A stretch of DNA of 49,713 nucleotides from Deltaproteobacteria bacterium (GCA_005879605.1 VBKE01000121.1:1-49713), one strand, 5' to 3'. Counted from the stretch's first letter, positions 9,549-18,108 are shown. Notes: generated by a model not told the origin, from the sequence alone. A program made the numbers and translations.

Positions 9549-10421
9549 TCAATTCCGGTTCTTTTTTGTGACCAAAGCATTTATTTCCGGCGTTTGCATA
9601 CCTTCTTTGAGCGACGTTACGGTGCCATTTTCCAGAATTTCCCGGGCCAGTTTTCGTGTGCCACCGATGGCCGCTTTAAGAAACGCTGAACCGTAGCTCA
9701 CACGGGCGAGCCCCAGATCTTGCAACTCGTTAACACTCGGTGACTGTGGTCCAGCGAGAATACTGATGGGCGCTTTCACCTCTCTCGCGAGGCGGCCGAT
9801 GATTTCTCGCGAATGCACACTCAAGTAAAAAATGCAGTCTCCGCCCGCCTCCGCATAGGCATTACCCCGCCGAATCGCTTCATCGAGCGCTTTTTTCTGA
9901 TCATCCGCCATCACCATGAACGCATCGATTCGAGCATTCAAAAAAAACTCGCTGCCCAGTGCTCGTTTGGCTTCCGTGACCGCGTTGATCTTTCGAAGTT
10001 GTTCGGACAATTCCACCAGCTCGCGGGCGCCGCCTCGTTTGCCGCCGGCGCCGTCTTCCAGATTCATTCCGGCAACGCCGGCCGCCACTAGTGCCCGGAC
10101 GGTTTCTTTGACACCATTTTCATCTCCGTAACCTCGTTCTCCATCCGCATTGAAGGGAACTGACACAGCAGCGGCAAACTTGCCGGAGAGCTCGACGAAA
10201 AGCTCGCGGCTTATCGCCTCGCCGTCGGGATAGCCCAATGCCGCAGCAATGCCACCGCTCGTGCCCTGTATGGCCTTGAAACCCATCTGTTCGAACAGCA
10301 GCGCGCTGAGGACGTCATAGGCGCCCGGCATGACGAGAATTTCCGGGGCACGAACCAGTTCTCTAAGTCGGCGGCTCTTGGAATTGGCCGCGTCTAATAC
10401 CTCACGTGGGATCGGTTCCAT
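9549..10421 (-). CDS. isocitrate lyase / PEP mutase family protein
   Basis: A 290-residue TIM-barrel enzyme of the ICL/PEPM superfamily. Visible landmarks are LVMPGAYDVLSA near residue 32, SGGIAAALGYPDGE, the metal-loop NADGERGYGDE (about residue 93), MNLEDGA (about 120) and NARIDAF (about 163). The KKCGH-type catalytic loop of true isocitrate and methylisocitrate lyases is absent. The enzyme therefore more likely belongs to the oxaloacetate-hydrolase, carboxyphosphonoenolpyruvate or uncharacterised branch. The ribosome site GGAAGGAG precedes ATG 10421. The downstream MOSC gene starts four bases after its stop. The exact reaction is not assigned. Confidence 0.85.
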   Translation of the reverse strand: MEPIPREVLDAANSKSRRLRELVRAPEILVMPGAYDVLSALLFEQMGFKAIQGTSGGIAAALGYPDGEAISRELFVELSGKFAAAVSVPFNADGERGYGDENGVKETVRALVAAGVAGMNLEDGAGGKRGGARELVELSEQLRKINAVTEAKRALGSEFFLNARIDAFMVMADDQKKALDEAIRRGNAYAEAGGDCIFYLSVHSREIIGRLAREVKAPISILAGPQSPSVNELQDLGLARVSYGSAFLKAAIGGTRKLAREILENGTVTSLKEGMQTPEINALVTKKNRN

Positions 10422-10491
10422 CGAGTTCTCCTTCCATTAGCCCACAAATGAACTATATCGTAAGTTGGTAGATAAGACGAAGCAAGGAAAC

Positions 10492-10755
10492 CTAAGATTT
10501 ACCCGAAGCGCAGCATCGCGCCAATTCCGCGCGGAGCGATTGCTCACCGTGCGCCATGGCCCAACGATGATTGGCTGCGAAGATCGGTTCGAACCAGAAG
10601 GAAAAATAGCGAAGTAGCGGTTTATCCACGCGGATTTTCCAATCGTGGGTAATGCCTGCCCCTACGCCGTCTTGAACGAAGTTCCAAACGTCACGACCGA
10701 CGAAATCTCCCCCCGTTTCAATCGCAAAGCCGCGGGGTAACTCACGTGCCAGTTG
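10492..10755 (-). pseudogene. truncated SRPBCC / polyketide-cyclase-like remnant (C-terminal half only)
   Basis: The frame encodes the second half of a START/SRPBCC ligand-binding protein. ELPRGFAIETGGDFVGRDVW is followed by THDWKIRVDKPLLRYFSFW and a closing FAANHRWAMAHGEQSLRAEL helix, matching the family's last strands and C-terminal helix. The first 70-80 residues usual for the family are missing. The similarity begins just where the upstream SnoaL-like gene ends, and the two frames overlap by about 14 bases. This looks like a deletion that joined two genes. An intact gene of this size would need an atypical start, so I call it a remnant. Confidence 0.65.
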
Positions 10756-11131
10756 GGATCGGCGCCGATACGTGCTCGTGGACAATCAGCCACTTGCCTC
10801 GAAGTTTCTCCCAGATCGCGGTATGGCGGCAATCGATCTCCATTGCCGTCCCGGTCTTCAGAGCGAACGACAGGTGAAAAGTCAAAGTCATCCAAGCGAC
10901 ATCGCCGCGACGCGTAATCTTCAGATCATCATTCGGAGTGAGTTTGCCGGATGATATTTGATCAAAGAAAGCCTTCTGAACGCCTTCTTTGTACTCGGCC
11001 CATCCGTTATATTTGAGTGGTGTGAGATCAAAAAATACTAACTTGGCATCTTTAGCATAAAAGGATGCAGGGTTATCCGCGTCGAGCGTATTCCACGCGG
11101 CGTAGTAAGATTCGACCAGCTTTTTATTCAC
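10742..11131 (-). CDS. SnoaL-like / NTF2-fold protein
   Basis: A protein of about 129 residues with the NTF2-like (SnoaL/DUF4440) pattern. An N-terminal helix VESYYAAWNTLDADNPASFY leads to AKDAKLVFFD, then DVAWMTLTFHLSF and the closing KWLIVHEHVSAP. Such proteins are small-molecule hydrolases, isomerases or binding proteins, and the ligand is not predictable. I chose the GTG at 11131 because AAAGGGGA lies eight bases ahead. The frame remains open back to 11167. The conserved end HEHVSAP is followed almost at once by a stop created at the junction with the SRPBCC remnant. Confidence 0.78.
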   Translation of the reverse strand: MNKKLVESYYAAWNTLDADNPASFYAKDAKLVFFDLTPLKYNGWAEYKEGVQKAFFDQISSGKLTPNDDLKITRRGDVAWMTLTFHLSFALKTGTAMEIDCRHTAIWEKLRGKWLIVHEHVSAPIPTGT

Positions 11132-11234
11132 TTTGCACTCCCCTTTGCTAAACAAAGCTCTTCGCAAATGTTCCTCGAAAAACAGCTTGCTGCACTAGCG
11201 CGGCGGTCGCTCCAGATCGGACTCGCACACGGAT

Positions 11235-11708
11235 TTATTTTTTCTCGACGATATCGGGTTTTAAACTTGAGGCGATGGCGAGCAGCTCGCCTTTTTCTTT
11301 TTCAGGCACTTTGAACTTATCCAGCGTAGCCACGAGGTGATTGACCGTCGACTGCCAGTCGCTTTCGGTAATGCCGAGTCCGGTATGCGCAGTTTTCATA
11401 CTGCGACCGATGTAAATACAGGGCCCACCCGTAGCCTCGCATAGCTGATCGACCACGTGCTGGCGGAGTTTCTTTTGTGAATCGGCGCTAAGGCCGACTA
11501 GGAAACGCGCGAGCTGCTTATCGGCGGCGAGGCGGCCGATAAAATCGTCCGTGACCGCGGCAATCGCGTCGTATCCGCCGAGCCGTTTGTACAGAGTCGA
11601 TGACGTGCCAGATGCCTGCGTTTGCGCCGTGGCGGTTGACGCGCATCCTCCGAAGACCAGGCAGACAAGAAGACCGAGTCCCATTTTCCCTGGCGTTTGC
11701 TTAAGCAT
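11235..11708 (-). CDS. lipoprotein group 1 truncated haemoglobin
   Basis: The 157-residue protein has a lipoprotein signal (LLVCLVFGGC, lipidated Cys near residue 22) followed by a truncated-globin fold of about 115 residues. Globin landmarks are LYKRLGGYDAIAAVTDDFIGRL, a central LRQHVVDQLCEATGG and SMKTAHTGLGI, in which the His is the proximal haem ligand. The position usually occupied by Tyr in helix B (FY) reads FI here, so the distal pocket probably differs. Most truncated globins are cytoplasmic. This one should be anchored in the periplasm or at the cell surface. It lies 33 bases downstream of the Ni/Co exporter on the same strand. A role in haem, NO or O2 handling is inference. Confidence 0.85.
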   Translation of the reverse strand: MLKQTPGKMGLGLLVCLVFGGCASTATAQTQASGTSSTLYKRLGGYDAIAAVTDDFIGRLAADKQLARFLVGLSADSQKKLRQHVVDQLCEATGGPCIYIGRSMKTAHTGLGITESDWQSTVNHLVATLDKFKVPEKEKGELLAIASSLKPDIVEKK

Positions 11709-11741
11709 GATTGTTTCCTCCTTGTTTGTTATTTAACGGTT

Positions 11742-13559
11742 TCAAATGGAAAAATATCCGGCGGTAGCTATCGCTTGAAGCACCATTCCCAAACCAAAGA
11801 GAGTAATGATCGTTGATGAAGCCAACGGTAGCCAGCGAGTAATCAGCTCGCCGTTTGTTTGTAAGCGCGACATGAAATGCCGCGCGGAGACCATCAGCAG
11901 TCCAATGCCGATCAGCACCGCCGCCAATCCGACGCTGAAAGCCACGATCAGAAGCAAACCGAAACCGATCCGCTGCATCGACACCGCGCTCAGGAGCACG
12001 ACCAGCGCCGCGGGACAAGGAACGATGCCGCCGCTAATGCCGAGCGTCAGAAGCTCTCGCAGAGAAGTCTCTCGATCCAGTGCGTGATAATGTGCATGCT
12101 CGTGATGGTGGGCGTGCCCATGATGATCGTGATTTCGATGCTCATGTGAGACGTGGGAGTGATGCTCGTGAGGGTGGTGGTTGTGATCATGATGAGAAAT
12201 GATTCCTTCTTTACCCGAGTAGCGCCGGGCAAACAGAACCAGACCCAGGGCCATGATCATCACGCCGGATGCGACGCTCAGCCATGGATAAAGACGCTCT
12301 GGGACAACATATTGCGAAGCGTAGAGCGTGATCACGCCAAGCAGATAGACCCCGGCTGTATGGGCCGCAGTGACTACCAGTCCGAGCAGCAGCGCGTGAC
12401 GCATGGAGCCCCGCGATCCAACGAGATACGCGGCGACCAACGTCTTACCGTGTCCCGGCTCCAACGCGTGAAACGCTCCGAGCCCCACAGCAACGGCGAG
12501 CGCAACTAGAATGATCCCGAGGCTTGATTGCTTCGTTGCCATCAACTCCGTAAAAGCGTTGCGCGGTGTCGATTGACGATTGGGTTGTAATTGAGCTGAT
12601 CTATTTTCTTTTGCATGAAGCAAGCCCGTCGATGTCATGGTTGTGGCTTGGTCCAACTGTCGGTGGATCGCGGTCTCGTCTTTTGTGCGAGCAACGGGAG
12701 CGGGCAGTTGTTGGCGTCGATCCACTGTCTTTGTGCGTTCTATTTCTCCGGAAGACGGCACCAGAGTTCCGACAGAAACAACAGGTGTCGGCACATTTAG
12801 GGGCGCAAAGATCACCCGAGCCTCCAGGATTTGAGGCGGGCTGTTTAAGAGATCGGTCGGATAGTTACTCAGCTGAGAACTCCGGTCTACTTCGGCAACC
12901 GAGCTATCCAAGATTTTTGCGCCGGCTTCTGCTGTGGCGATGATCTCTTTCCACCCTGCCCGCCCGGGAAAATTCCCATCCCTATAATTGAGTTGAAATT
13001 GCCCGGCCTTCGTTTCCTCGGCGCGCTTGGCTTTGTACAAAATACTGACCTTCATCGTCGGCAGACCGCCGGCACCCGGCGGAAAAATAATCTCCTGGGA
13101 TTCCGGCTGGAGCTTCAGACGTCGTCCATTGACTTCAAGGAATAAGCGCTCGCCGAGAGATTCGGCTTTCCGCGTGAGGTAAGGTTCCAAACCGGCATCG
13201 CCTGCTTTCGGAACGATGGACGTTTCCTGGATCTCCTGAAAAGTCGGGATCTCTGCCATGTCGACGACATATCGCACCTCAACGGTTTTTCGGGTGATGT
13301 GTATCCCCGAATAATGGCTGATGCTGAAGTTCCCCAGCGGATGAGCCCCAGCACTACTATAGACAAGAGTACAGGCGAAAAAGAGAACGGCTATTATTAG
13401 AGGCGCTCGTGGAAGTCTATGCGGAGAATCACAATGCGTGTCATTCTGAGGAGCTTTCGGCGACGAAGAATCTAAGCGTCCAGCCTGTTTTCTGAATTGA
13501 GATTCTTCGGTTTCGCCCAGAATGACACCATGGGAAAGACCGTTCAAAGACACCCGCAC
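11742..13559 (-). CDS. NicO/RcnA-type nickel/cobalt exporter with large N-terminal exported domain and His-rich loop
   Basis: After a hydrophobic signal-like segment (LIIAVLFFACTL), an exported domain of about 250 residues opens AHPLGNFSISHYSG and contains VRYVVDMAEIPTFQEIQ. The membrane part carries FHALEPGHGKTLVAAYLVG, the metal-selective helix of the NicO family. It continues with a His-rich cytoplasmic loop (about 20 His within 45 residues near 12080-12200) and the second conserved helix GISGGIVPCPAALVVLL. These exporters expel Ni(II) and Co(II). The start is uncertain. No ATG, GTG or TTG exists between the signal segment and the repeat at 13438-13528, so the frame reads through the repeat. 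GTG 13559 has AGGGAGG eight bases ahead, and ATG 13589 is the alternative. The gene overlaps the end of the TPR gene. Confidence 0.85.
   Translation of the reverse strand: MRVSLNGLSHGVILGETEESQFRKQAGRLDSSSPKAPQNDTHCDSPHRLPRAPLIIAVLFFACTLVYSSAGAHPLGNFSISHYSGIHITRKTVEVRYVVDMAEIPTFQEIQETSIVPKAGDAGLEPYLTRKAESLGERLFLEVNGRRLKLQPESQEIIFPPGAGGLPTMKVSILYKAKRAEETKAGQFQLNYRDGNFPGRAGWKEIIATAEAGAKILDSSVAEVDRSSQLSNYPTDLLNSPPQILEARVIFAPLNVPTPVVSVGTLVPSSGEIERTKTVDRRQQLPAPVARTKDETAIHRQLDQATTMTSTGLLHAKENRSAQLQPNRQSTPRNAFTELMATKQSSLGIILVALAVAVGLGAFHALEPGHGKTLVAAYLVGSRGSMRHALLLGLVVTAAHTAGVYLLGVITLYASQYVVPERLYPWLSVASGVMIMALGLVLFARRYSGKEGIISHHDHNHHPHEHHSHVSHEHRNHDHHGHAHHHEHAHYHALDRETSLRELLTLGISGGIVPCPAALVVLLSAVSMQRIGFGLLLIVAFSVGLAAVLIGIGLLMVSARHFMSRLQTNGELITRWLPLASSTIITLFGLGMVLQAIATAGYFSI
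13438..13528. repeat. palindromic intergenic element, family A copy 2, inserted at the exporter's 5' end
   Basis: Perfect 11-base terminal inverted repeats (GTGTCATTCTG at 13438 and CAGAATGACAC ending at 13528) enclose further paired sequence (GACGAAGAATCT and AGATTCTTCGG), about 91 bases in all. The arms match those of 7503-7590. The element lies between the TPR gene and the exporter's signal segment. In the exporter frame it translates as a polar stretch (ILGETEESQF...LDSSSPKAPQNDT), typical of repeats read as protein. Confidence 0.75.
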
Positions 13560-13563
13560 GCCA

Positions 13564-14871
13564 TTATCCTCCCTGGCCTTGGCCTTCAACGCCTGCCTGT
13601 TGGACGCTACGTTCGAGTTGCTTCAACGCTTGCGCCGCCGTTTCGGCAAAAATCGGATGGAAAAAGGGATTGGTGCTAAGCGCGCGGGCCAGATACTCCT
13701 TGGCTTTGTCCTTCGCGTGGAGCGAATGGTAGATCATGCCCGCATGGTAAAAGAGCCTCGCGTCTCTCGTGCCCAAACTTAGCGCTTTTTCGATCGCGTC
13801 ACGCGCCTCTTCTGCTTTTCCATTCTTGTAAAGGTTCCATCCGACGACGTCATAGGCGTAAATGTCCCGCCGGTAATCCAACTCACGTTGAGCCAACTCC
13901 AAACTTTCTTTTAGTTTTATGTCATGATCGGCGTAAAAATAGGCGAGCTCGCGGTTGTAGAGCACCTTGTTGAGAATACTAAGACGGCCGATATACTCGA
14001 CCAACTCGTATTGCTGCTTTGCCTGTCCCTGGCGTCCGATCTTGGCGTAGATGTCGCCCAAGGCGGCTGCGTAGTCAGGCATCGGCAGGATAGCGATCGC
14101 CTTCTGGTAGAGATCGATCGCTTCGTCGTATCTTTTCTGCGCCCCGCGCAGCTGCGCCAAACCGGCTAGAGCGCGATAGTAGTTGGGATAGGTTTGTAAC
14201 GACTGTAGGTAATACCTCTCCGCTTCTTGCAATTTTCCCAGAGCGAAATAGTCGCTGCCGAGCTGCCATTCGGTCCACGCGATGCTCTCCGCCGGCTGTT
14301 TCGCCTCCTTGCCGACGGCAATGGCTTGTTCAAGATCGACGATAGAACCTGCCGTATCGCCTTGAAGGCTCTTTAATCCCGCTAGCCGGCTCCTAGAATA
14401 GAGGCTGTCCTCCAGTTGCATCATCTTTTCATACGCGGCCTTCGCCTCATCGTACTTGCCGACTTCCAGGAGCGCATCACCTAGAATTCCGTAGGAGTCG
14501 CCATCCGTGGCATCCATCTCGATGGCTTTGCGCGCGTGCGTAGCCGCCGCCTCGAATTCATGGCGCGAGTAGAAAACATACGCGAGATGACGCATGGCTC
14601 CGGCATTATTCGGCGCAATCTCCAGCGAACGTTTGAGCGCCTCCTCGGCGCGATTGAAATAGTCAGGATCGCCGATCTCGCGCGCTTTACGGATCAACGC
14701 GTCGCCCAATCCATAGTAGGCCTTAGAGTTGCGCGGATTACGCGTCAGCAGTTGTTGATAATAAGCGATCTGGTTGTCAGTACGCGCGCCTTCGGCAAAT
14801 GAAGGATTCGGACCGAAACCCAAACCTAAGACGGTTACAATTGCCGCCACTACGTGTCGTTGAATCTTCAT
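13564..14871 (-). CDS. exported TPR-repeat protein
   Basis: A 435-residue protein with an N-terminal signal (HVVAAIVTVLGLGFGPNPSFA) followed by roughly ten tetratricopeptide repeats. Examples are NSKAYYGLGDALIRKA, YGILGDALLEVGKYDEAKAAY, YRALAGLAQLRGAQKRYDEA and LFYHAGMIYHSLHAKDKA. TPR arrays hold protein partners, and no catalytic motif is visible. I chose ATG 14871 because it puts the signal peptide at the very N-terminus. It is 56 bases after the DUF4331 stop on the same strand. Its stop (TAA 13564-13566) overlaps an ATG as TAATG with AGGGAGG ahead, which suggests that the next gene was once translationally coupled. Confidence 0.88.
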   Translation of the reverse strand: MKIQRHVVAAIVTVLGLGFGPNPSFAEGARTDNQIAYYQQLLTRNPRNSKAYYGLGDALIRKAREIGDPDYFNRAEEALKRSLEIAPNNAGAMRHLAYVFYSRHEFEAAATHARKAIEMDATDGDSYGILGDALLEVGKYDEAKAAYEKMMQLEDSLYSRSRLAGLKSLQGDTAGSIVDLEQAIAVGKEAKQPAESIAWTEWQLGSDYFALGKLQEAERYYLQSLQTYPNYYRALAGLAQLRGAQKRYDEAIDLYQKAIAILPMPDYAAALGDIYAKIGRQGQAKQQYELVEYIGRLSILNKVLYNRELAYFYADHDIKLKESLELAQRELDYRRDIYAYDVVGWNLYKNGKAEEARDAIEKALSLGTRDARLFYHAGMIYHSLHAKDKAKEYLARALSTNPFFHPIFAETAAQALKQLERSVQQAGVEGQGQGG

Positions 14872-14927
14872 CGCTCGATCTGCTTGACATGCCCGGAGGA
14901 ATCGAATCCCCTCCGTGGAACAACTCA

Positions 14928-16460
14928 TTAATTACAGGGATTCGCGCCCGTCTCACCGCAGTCAATGTGCCGGCGGTTCCGGCCGTCGTACGGAGTCGGG
15001 AGATATGGAAACACTTTGTAAATGCCGTTTGCAGTCAGATTGGACCCTTGCGCGCCTTGCAGGAAGTTCACGCCGTCGCCGGCTCGCGCTGCGATATAGT
15101 TATCGCCGCCGACAACGCGAATCGCGATGTCGGTCACGTCGTCGTTGGGGCGTCGGCCATTGGGAAACCCTGCCGCATCACCGGCGAGACCGCCGAGACG
15201 TTTTTGGTTTTCAGGCTGCGTCGGGGTGACCTGCACATCGAGGCGCAGAAGCTCCGAGCACGGACTGCCGCAATTATTGCCGGCTAACGCTTGCCCCGGA
15301 TACTTGAGCAGCAGACTCATGAGATCGGTGCGCGGCGTCGGCGTTACAGGAACGTTGAAGATAAGCGCCAACGCCTGGGCAATGGACGGATTCTTGTAGA
15401 ATTCCTGGAACTGCGCCTCGTCTTCAGGCTCCTGCGAGTTCCAAAGATCCTTCGACGGCGTGTCGATAATCAGCTCGTTGACCAGCGGATTGGCCAAACG
15501 CGATACTTGAACCCATGGGCCGGCCAACTGCGATGTGCTGTCGCCTTTTAACTGTTTGACCTTCTGTCTGGCGGTCGACGCATACATCCCGATCACCGGC
15601 GTGCTCGTCTGCTCGGCGGTCTTGCCGTCTTGAGTAATCCGGCTGATCGGAACCTCGATGGCGATACTGGTAATGTTGAAGCCACTGAAGCGGTTGACGC
15701 CGAACGGATTAACCGAATCATTGGCATCTTCTGCCGCGGTCAGCAGCGGCAGAAAGCGACGGAGATTCGCCGTATCGAAGACCGCGCCCAAATCAATATA
15801 GAAGGTTTCGGCGCGCTGACCGGCGAAAACTTTGATGCCGGTCGCCGAATCCGTGTATATTCCCTGCGACGCGAGAGTCTCGTAATCTGGCATCGTCGCC
15901 GGTCCGACATTGGACGGCACGGCGATCAGCTTCTGACCCGTGAACAGTTCAGTCCGCTTATTTCCCCTGACCTCGGTCACTGTGTAGGTCTGACGGCGGC
16001 TAAGTCCTTCTGATCCAGGACCGTCGAGCTTGGTAATTCCCTGGATCTCCGGAACAGGGATATGGGGATTGCCGATATAGGGAAGCGGGAAGAGCAGCGA
16101 GCCCAAGATGGGGCGGGTTTCGGTTTTGAAGCGAAACTCGTAGACGATGTCCTCGGCGGCGCCGTCCTGGTTATTATCGATGTTGATGGCGTAAAGGACT
16201 TCGTCGTCGAAATTGAAATAGTTCGGTCCGTCCCCAGGCTCCTGTCCAGGGATAACGTTGGCAATGAACACTACTTTGCTTGGGTCTTGCCAACTGCGAA
16301 AAGCGTATGTGTCCGTATTATCCGCTGCGGGATCGAGCGCGATCAGCGGCGCCTCTCTGTGGCTCGCCGCGCGGACCGGTGCGGTTGTCCCTGTCATCAT
16401 GAGCGCCGCGACGAAAATCGCGACAGCTTGGCACGTTAGATTCTTTCTAAAGGCTTGCAT
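14928..16460 (-). CDS. DUF4331 domain exported protein
   Basis: A 510-residue protein with a clear signal peptide (VAIFVAALMMTGTTAPVRA). The mature N-terminus ASHREAPLIALDPAADNTD is the hallmark opening of DUF4331. Further family features are FRSWQDPSKVVFIANVIPG, DPAADNTDTYAF and, near the end, GRRPNDDVTDIAIRVVGG. The function of the family is unknown. Members are secreted and often lie beside sigma-factor genes. The ATG at 16460 has an excellent ribosome site (AAAGGAGAACC). The frame upstream of it, back to 16793, has no coding character. The gene is divergent from the ECF sigma gene and heads the minus-strand series DUF4331, TPR, exporter, globin. A Cys-rich segment (NNCGSPCSELL) lies near residue 400. 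Confidence 0.9.
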   Translation of the reverse strand: MQAFRKNLTCQAVAIFVAALMMTGTTAPVRAASHREAPLIALDPAADNTDTYAFRSWQDPSKVVFIANVIPGQEPGDGPNYFNFDDEVLYAINIDNNQDGAAEDIVYEFRFKTETRPILGSLLFPLPYIGNPHIPVPEIQGITKLDGPGSEGLSRRQTYTVTEVRGNKRTELFTGQKLIAVPSNVGPATMPDYETLASQGIYTDSATGIKVFAGQRAETFYIDLGAVFDTANLRRFLPLLTAAEDANDSVNPFGVNRFSGFNITSIAIEVPISRITQDGKTAEQTSTPVIGMYASTARQKVKQLKGDSTSQLAGPWVQVSRLANPLVNELIIDTPSKDLWNSQEPEDEAQFQEFYKNPSIAQALALIFNVPVTPTPRTDLMSLLLKYPGQALAGNNCGSPCSELLRLDVQVTPTQPENQKRLGGLAGDAAGFPNGRRPNDDVTDIAIRVVGGDNYIAARAGDGVNFLQGAQGSNLTANGIYKVFPYLPTPYDGRNRRHIDCGETGANPCN

Positions 16461-16738
16461 TTTTGGTTCTCCTTTCAGTTTCCTGACGACGGTCGCTCGA
16501 TCCATGTCGTCGCTGCCGCTGCGTCCTGGGAGGGCTCGGACCGGCTTCCAACGCGGATCTCGTGCCATCTCTGTTGGTAACTCGAACTGACCGTGATCCT
16601 TTGTAGTGAGATACGTCGCGTATCGGAGATTCGGATTTACACGGCGAAAAGATTTCTCAAAGCACGAAATCCAAACCACCGGGGCAATCGTAGTCAGTAC
16701 AGGATGAGTTTGCCCGAGAGATACGACCCGGCTAGAAT

Positions 16739-17335
16739 GTGTCGGCGTTACTGAGTGGTCAGAGGCAAACGCAGGTGATCGCCGAGTCGGCAAGCGTCAT
16801 ATACCTTATTCAGCAAGTCGCGAGGCAAGATCGTGAGGCTTTCGGCCAGCTTTACGATCGCTGCTCGTCTCTTGTCTTTACCCTTGCCATGCGCATGTTG
16901 AAGATCCGTTCCGATGCCGAGGACTTGCTCCAGGAGGTGTTTGTGCAGGTTTGGCGTCAGGCTGGAAATTACAGTGAAGAGCGGGGCAGCCCGGAAGCCT
17001 GGATTATGAATATTGCCCGCAGCCGGGCAATCGACAAAATCCGTTCTATCCGTAGAATGGAAAAGAGCTTCGCGCTCACCGATGATCCAGCGCGCGCCGA
17101 ATCGAGTTCGACTGTTGAATCATCGGCAGCGCAGAGCGAAGTTCGGATAACGATGAACAGCGCGTTAGCGAATCTTCCAGAGTCACAGCGTAGGGTGCTG
17201 GAACTCGCTTATTTTGATGGTTTGACGCAAACCGAGATAGCGGAACGATTGGCGGAACCTTTAGGAACGGTAAAGACCCGAATGCGCTCAGGTATTCAGC
17301 GTCTTCGCGAGATATTAGGAACCCGAGGAGCGTAA
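16739..17335 (+). CDS. ECF-family RNA polymerase sigma factor
   Basis: A 198-residue sigma factor with only regions 2 and 4. Region 2 reads FGQLYDRCSSLVFTLAMRML then DAEDLLQEVFVQVWRQ. Region 4 reads LPESQRRVLELAYFDGLTQTEIAERL then LGTVKTRMRSGIQRLRE, the helix-turn-helix that contacts the -35 element. Overall it looks like a SigK-type ECF factor. The start is GTG 16739. Its stop overlaps the ATG of the anti-sigma gene (TAATG), so the pair is translationally coupled. The divergent DUF4331 gene is the obvious candidate target. I could not identify a convincing ECF promoter in the 278-base space between them. Confidence 0.93.
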   Translation: MSALLSGQRQTQVIAESASVIYLIQQVARQDREAFGQLYDRCSSLVFTLAMRMLKIRSDAEDLLQEVFVQVWRQAGNYSEERGSPEAWIMNIARSRAIDKIRSIRRMEKSFALTDDPARAESSSTVESSAAQSEVRITMNSALANLPESQRRVLELAYFDGLTQTEIAERLAEPLGTVKTRMRSGIQRLREILGTRGA

Positions 17336-18108
17336 TGGCCACGGAACATGAAAACTGGCTGGCGCAAGGCGAGATCTACGCTCTCGGTGCGCTCGACGGG
17401 GAAGAGCTGAGAGAATTCCAAGCCCATCTAGCGTCCGGCTGTGCGATTTGTGACGCGCATATTCGCCAAACCCGCGACTCGTTGACTCTGCTTCATCAAT
17501 CGCTCTCGGTCATGACGCCGCCAGTAGCGGTTAAGACGAGAGTTTTCGATCAGATTACACCGAAGATACAAACCCCGGTGCAAGCTCAGAGCGGCGGGTG
17601 GTCCGCTTGGCGCTGGTGGTTGGTTGGAGCCGGCGCGCTGGCGGCCGCGGCTGTCGTTCTAGCGTTGGCCTGGTCGCTTACCGGCACACGAGACCAACTG
17701 GCAAAACTGCAGGCTCAAATCGCCGCATTGCAGAACGAATCAGCGCAAAAGGATCAGTTGATTCAGTTTCTCTCGACGCCCGAAGTTCGTTCGGTTGAGC
17801 TTGCCGGCCTAGGTCCAACGCCCGAAGCGAAAGGGAAACTATTCTGGAACCCGACAACCCGCCGCGGACTCCTGATAACGTTTGGATTGCCGAAAACGGC
17901 CACTGACAAAGCGTACGAACTTTGGGGAATCGCCGGAAACGAGCCGGTTCCTGCCGGGGTGTTTATAGTCGATGAACGGGGACAGGCGCGATTTCAACTG
18001 CCACAGCTCGCTGACGGCCGGAACTTCGATAAATTCGCCGTTACGCTCGAACCGGCGGGCGGCGTCGCCAAGCCTTCCGGACCGATGGTGCTGCTCGGAA
18101 GCTTGTAG
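17335..18108 (+). CDS. RskA-type anti-sigma factor
   Basis: A 257-residue membrane protein. The N-terminal cytoplasmic domain begins HENWLAQGEIYALGALDGEE and carries a zinc-type motif in HLASGCAICDAH (His-x4-Cys-x2-Cys). One transmembrane helix (about residues 95-117, LVGAGALAAAAVVLALAWSL) is followed by a short coiled coil (QLAKLQAQIAALQNES). The C-terminal RskA domain contains GKLFWNPTTRRGLLI, DKAYELWGIAGNEPVPAGVF and FAVTLEPAGGVAKPSGP. It should hold the preceding sigma factor at the membrane until an external signal triggers release, probably by proteolysis as in other RskA systems. It overlaps the sigma gene by one base. Confidence 0.92.
   Translation: MATEHENWLAQGEIYALGALDGEELREFQAHLASGCAICDAHIRQTRDSLTLLHQSLSVMTPPVAVKTRVFDQITPKIQTPVQAQSGGWSAWRWWLVGAGALAAAAVVLALAWSLTGTRDQLAKLQAQIAALQNESAQKDQLIQFLSTPEVRSVELAGLGPTPEAKGKLFWNPTTRRGLLITFGLPKTATDKAYELWGIAGNEPVPAGVFIVDERGQARFQLPQLADGRNFDKFAVTLEPAGGVAKPSGPMVLLGSL

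Noticed and set aside
16628..16634. CCGAATC on the minus strand upstream of the DUF4331 gene as a SigK-type -10 element
   Set aside because: No matching -35 element at the usual distance, and it is about 170 bases from the start codon.
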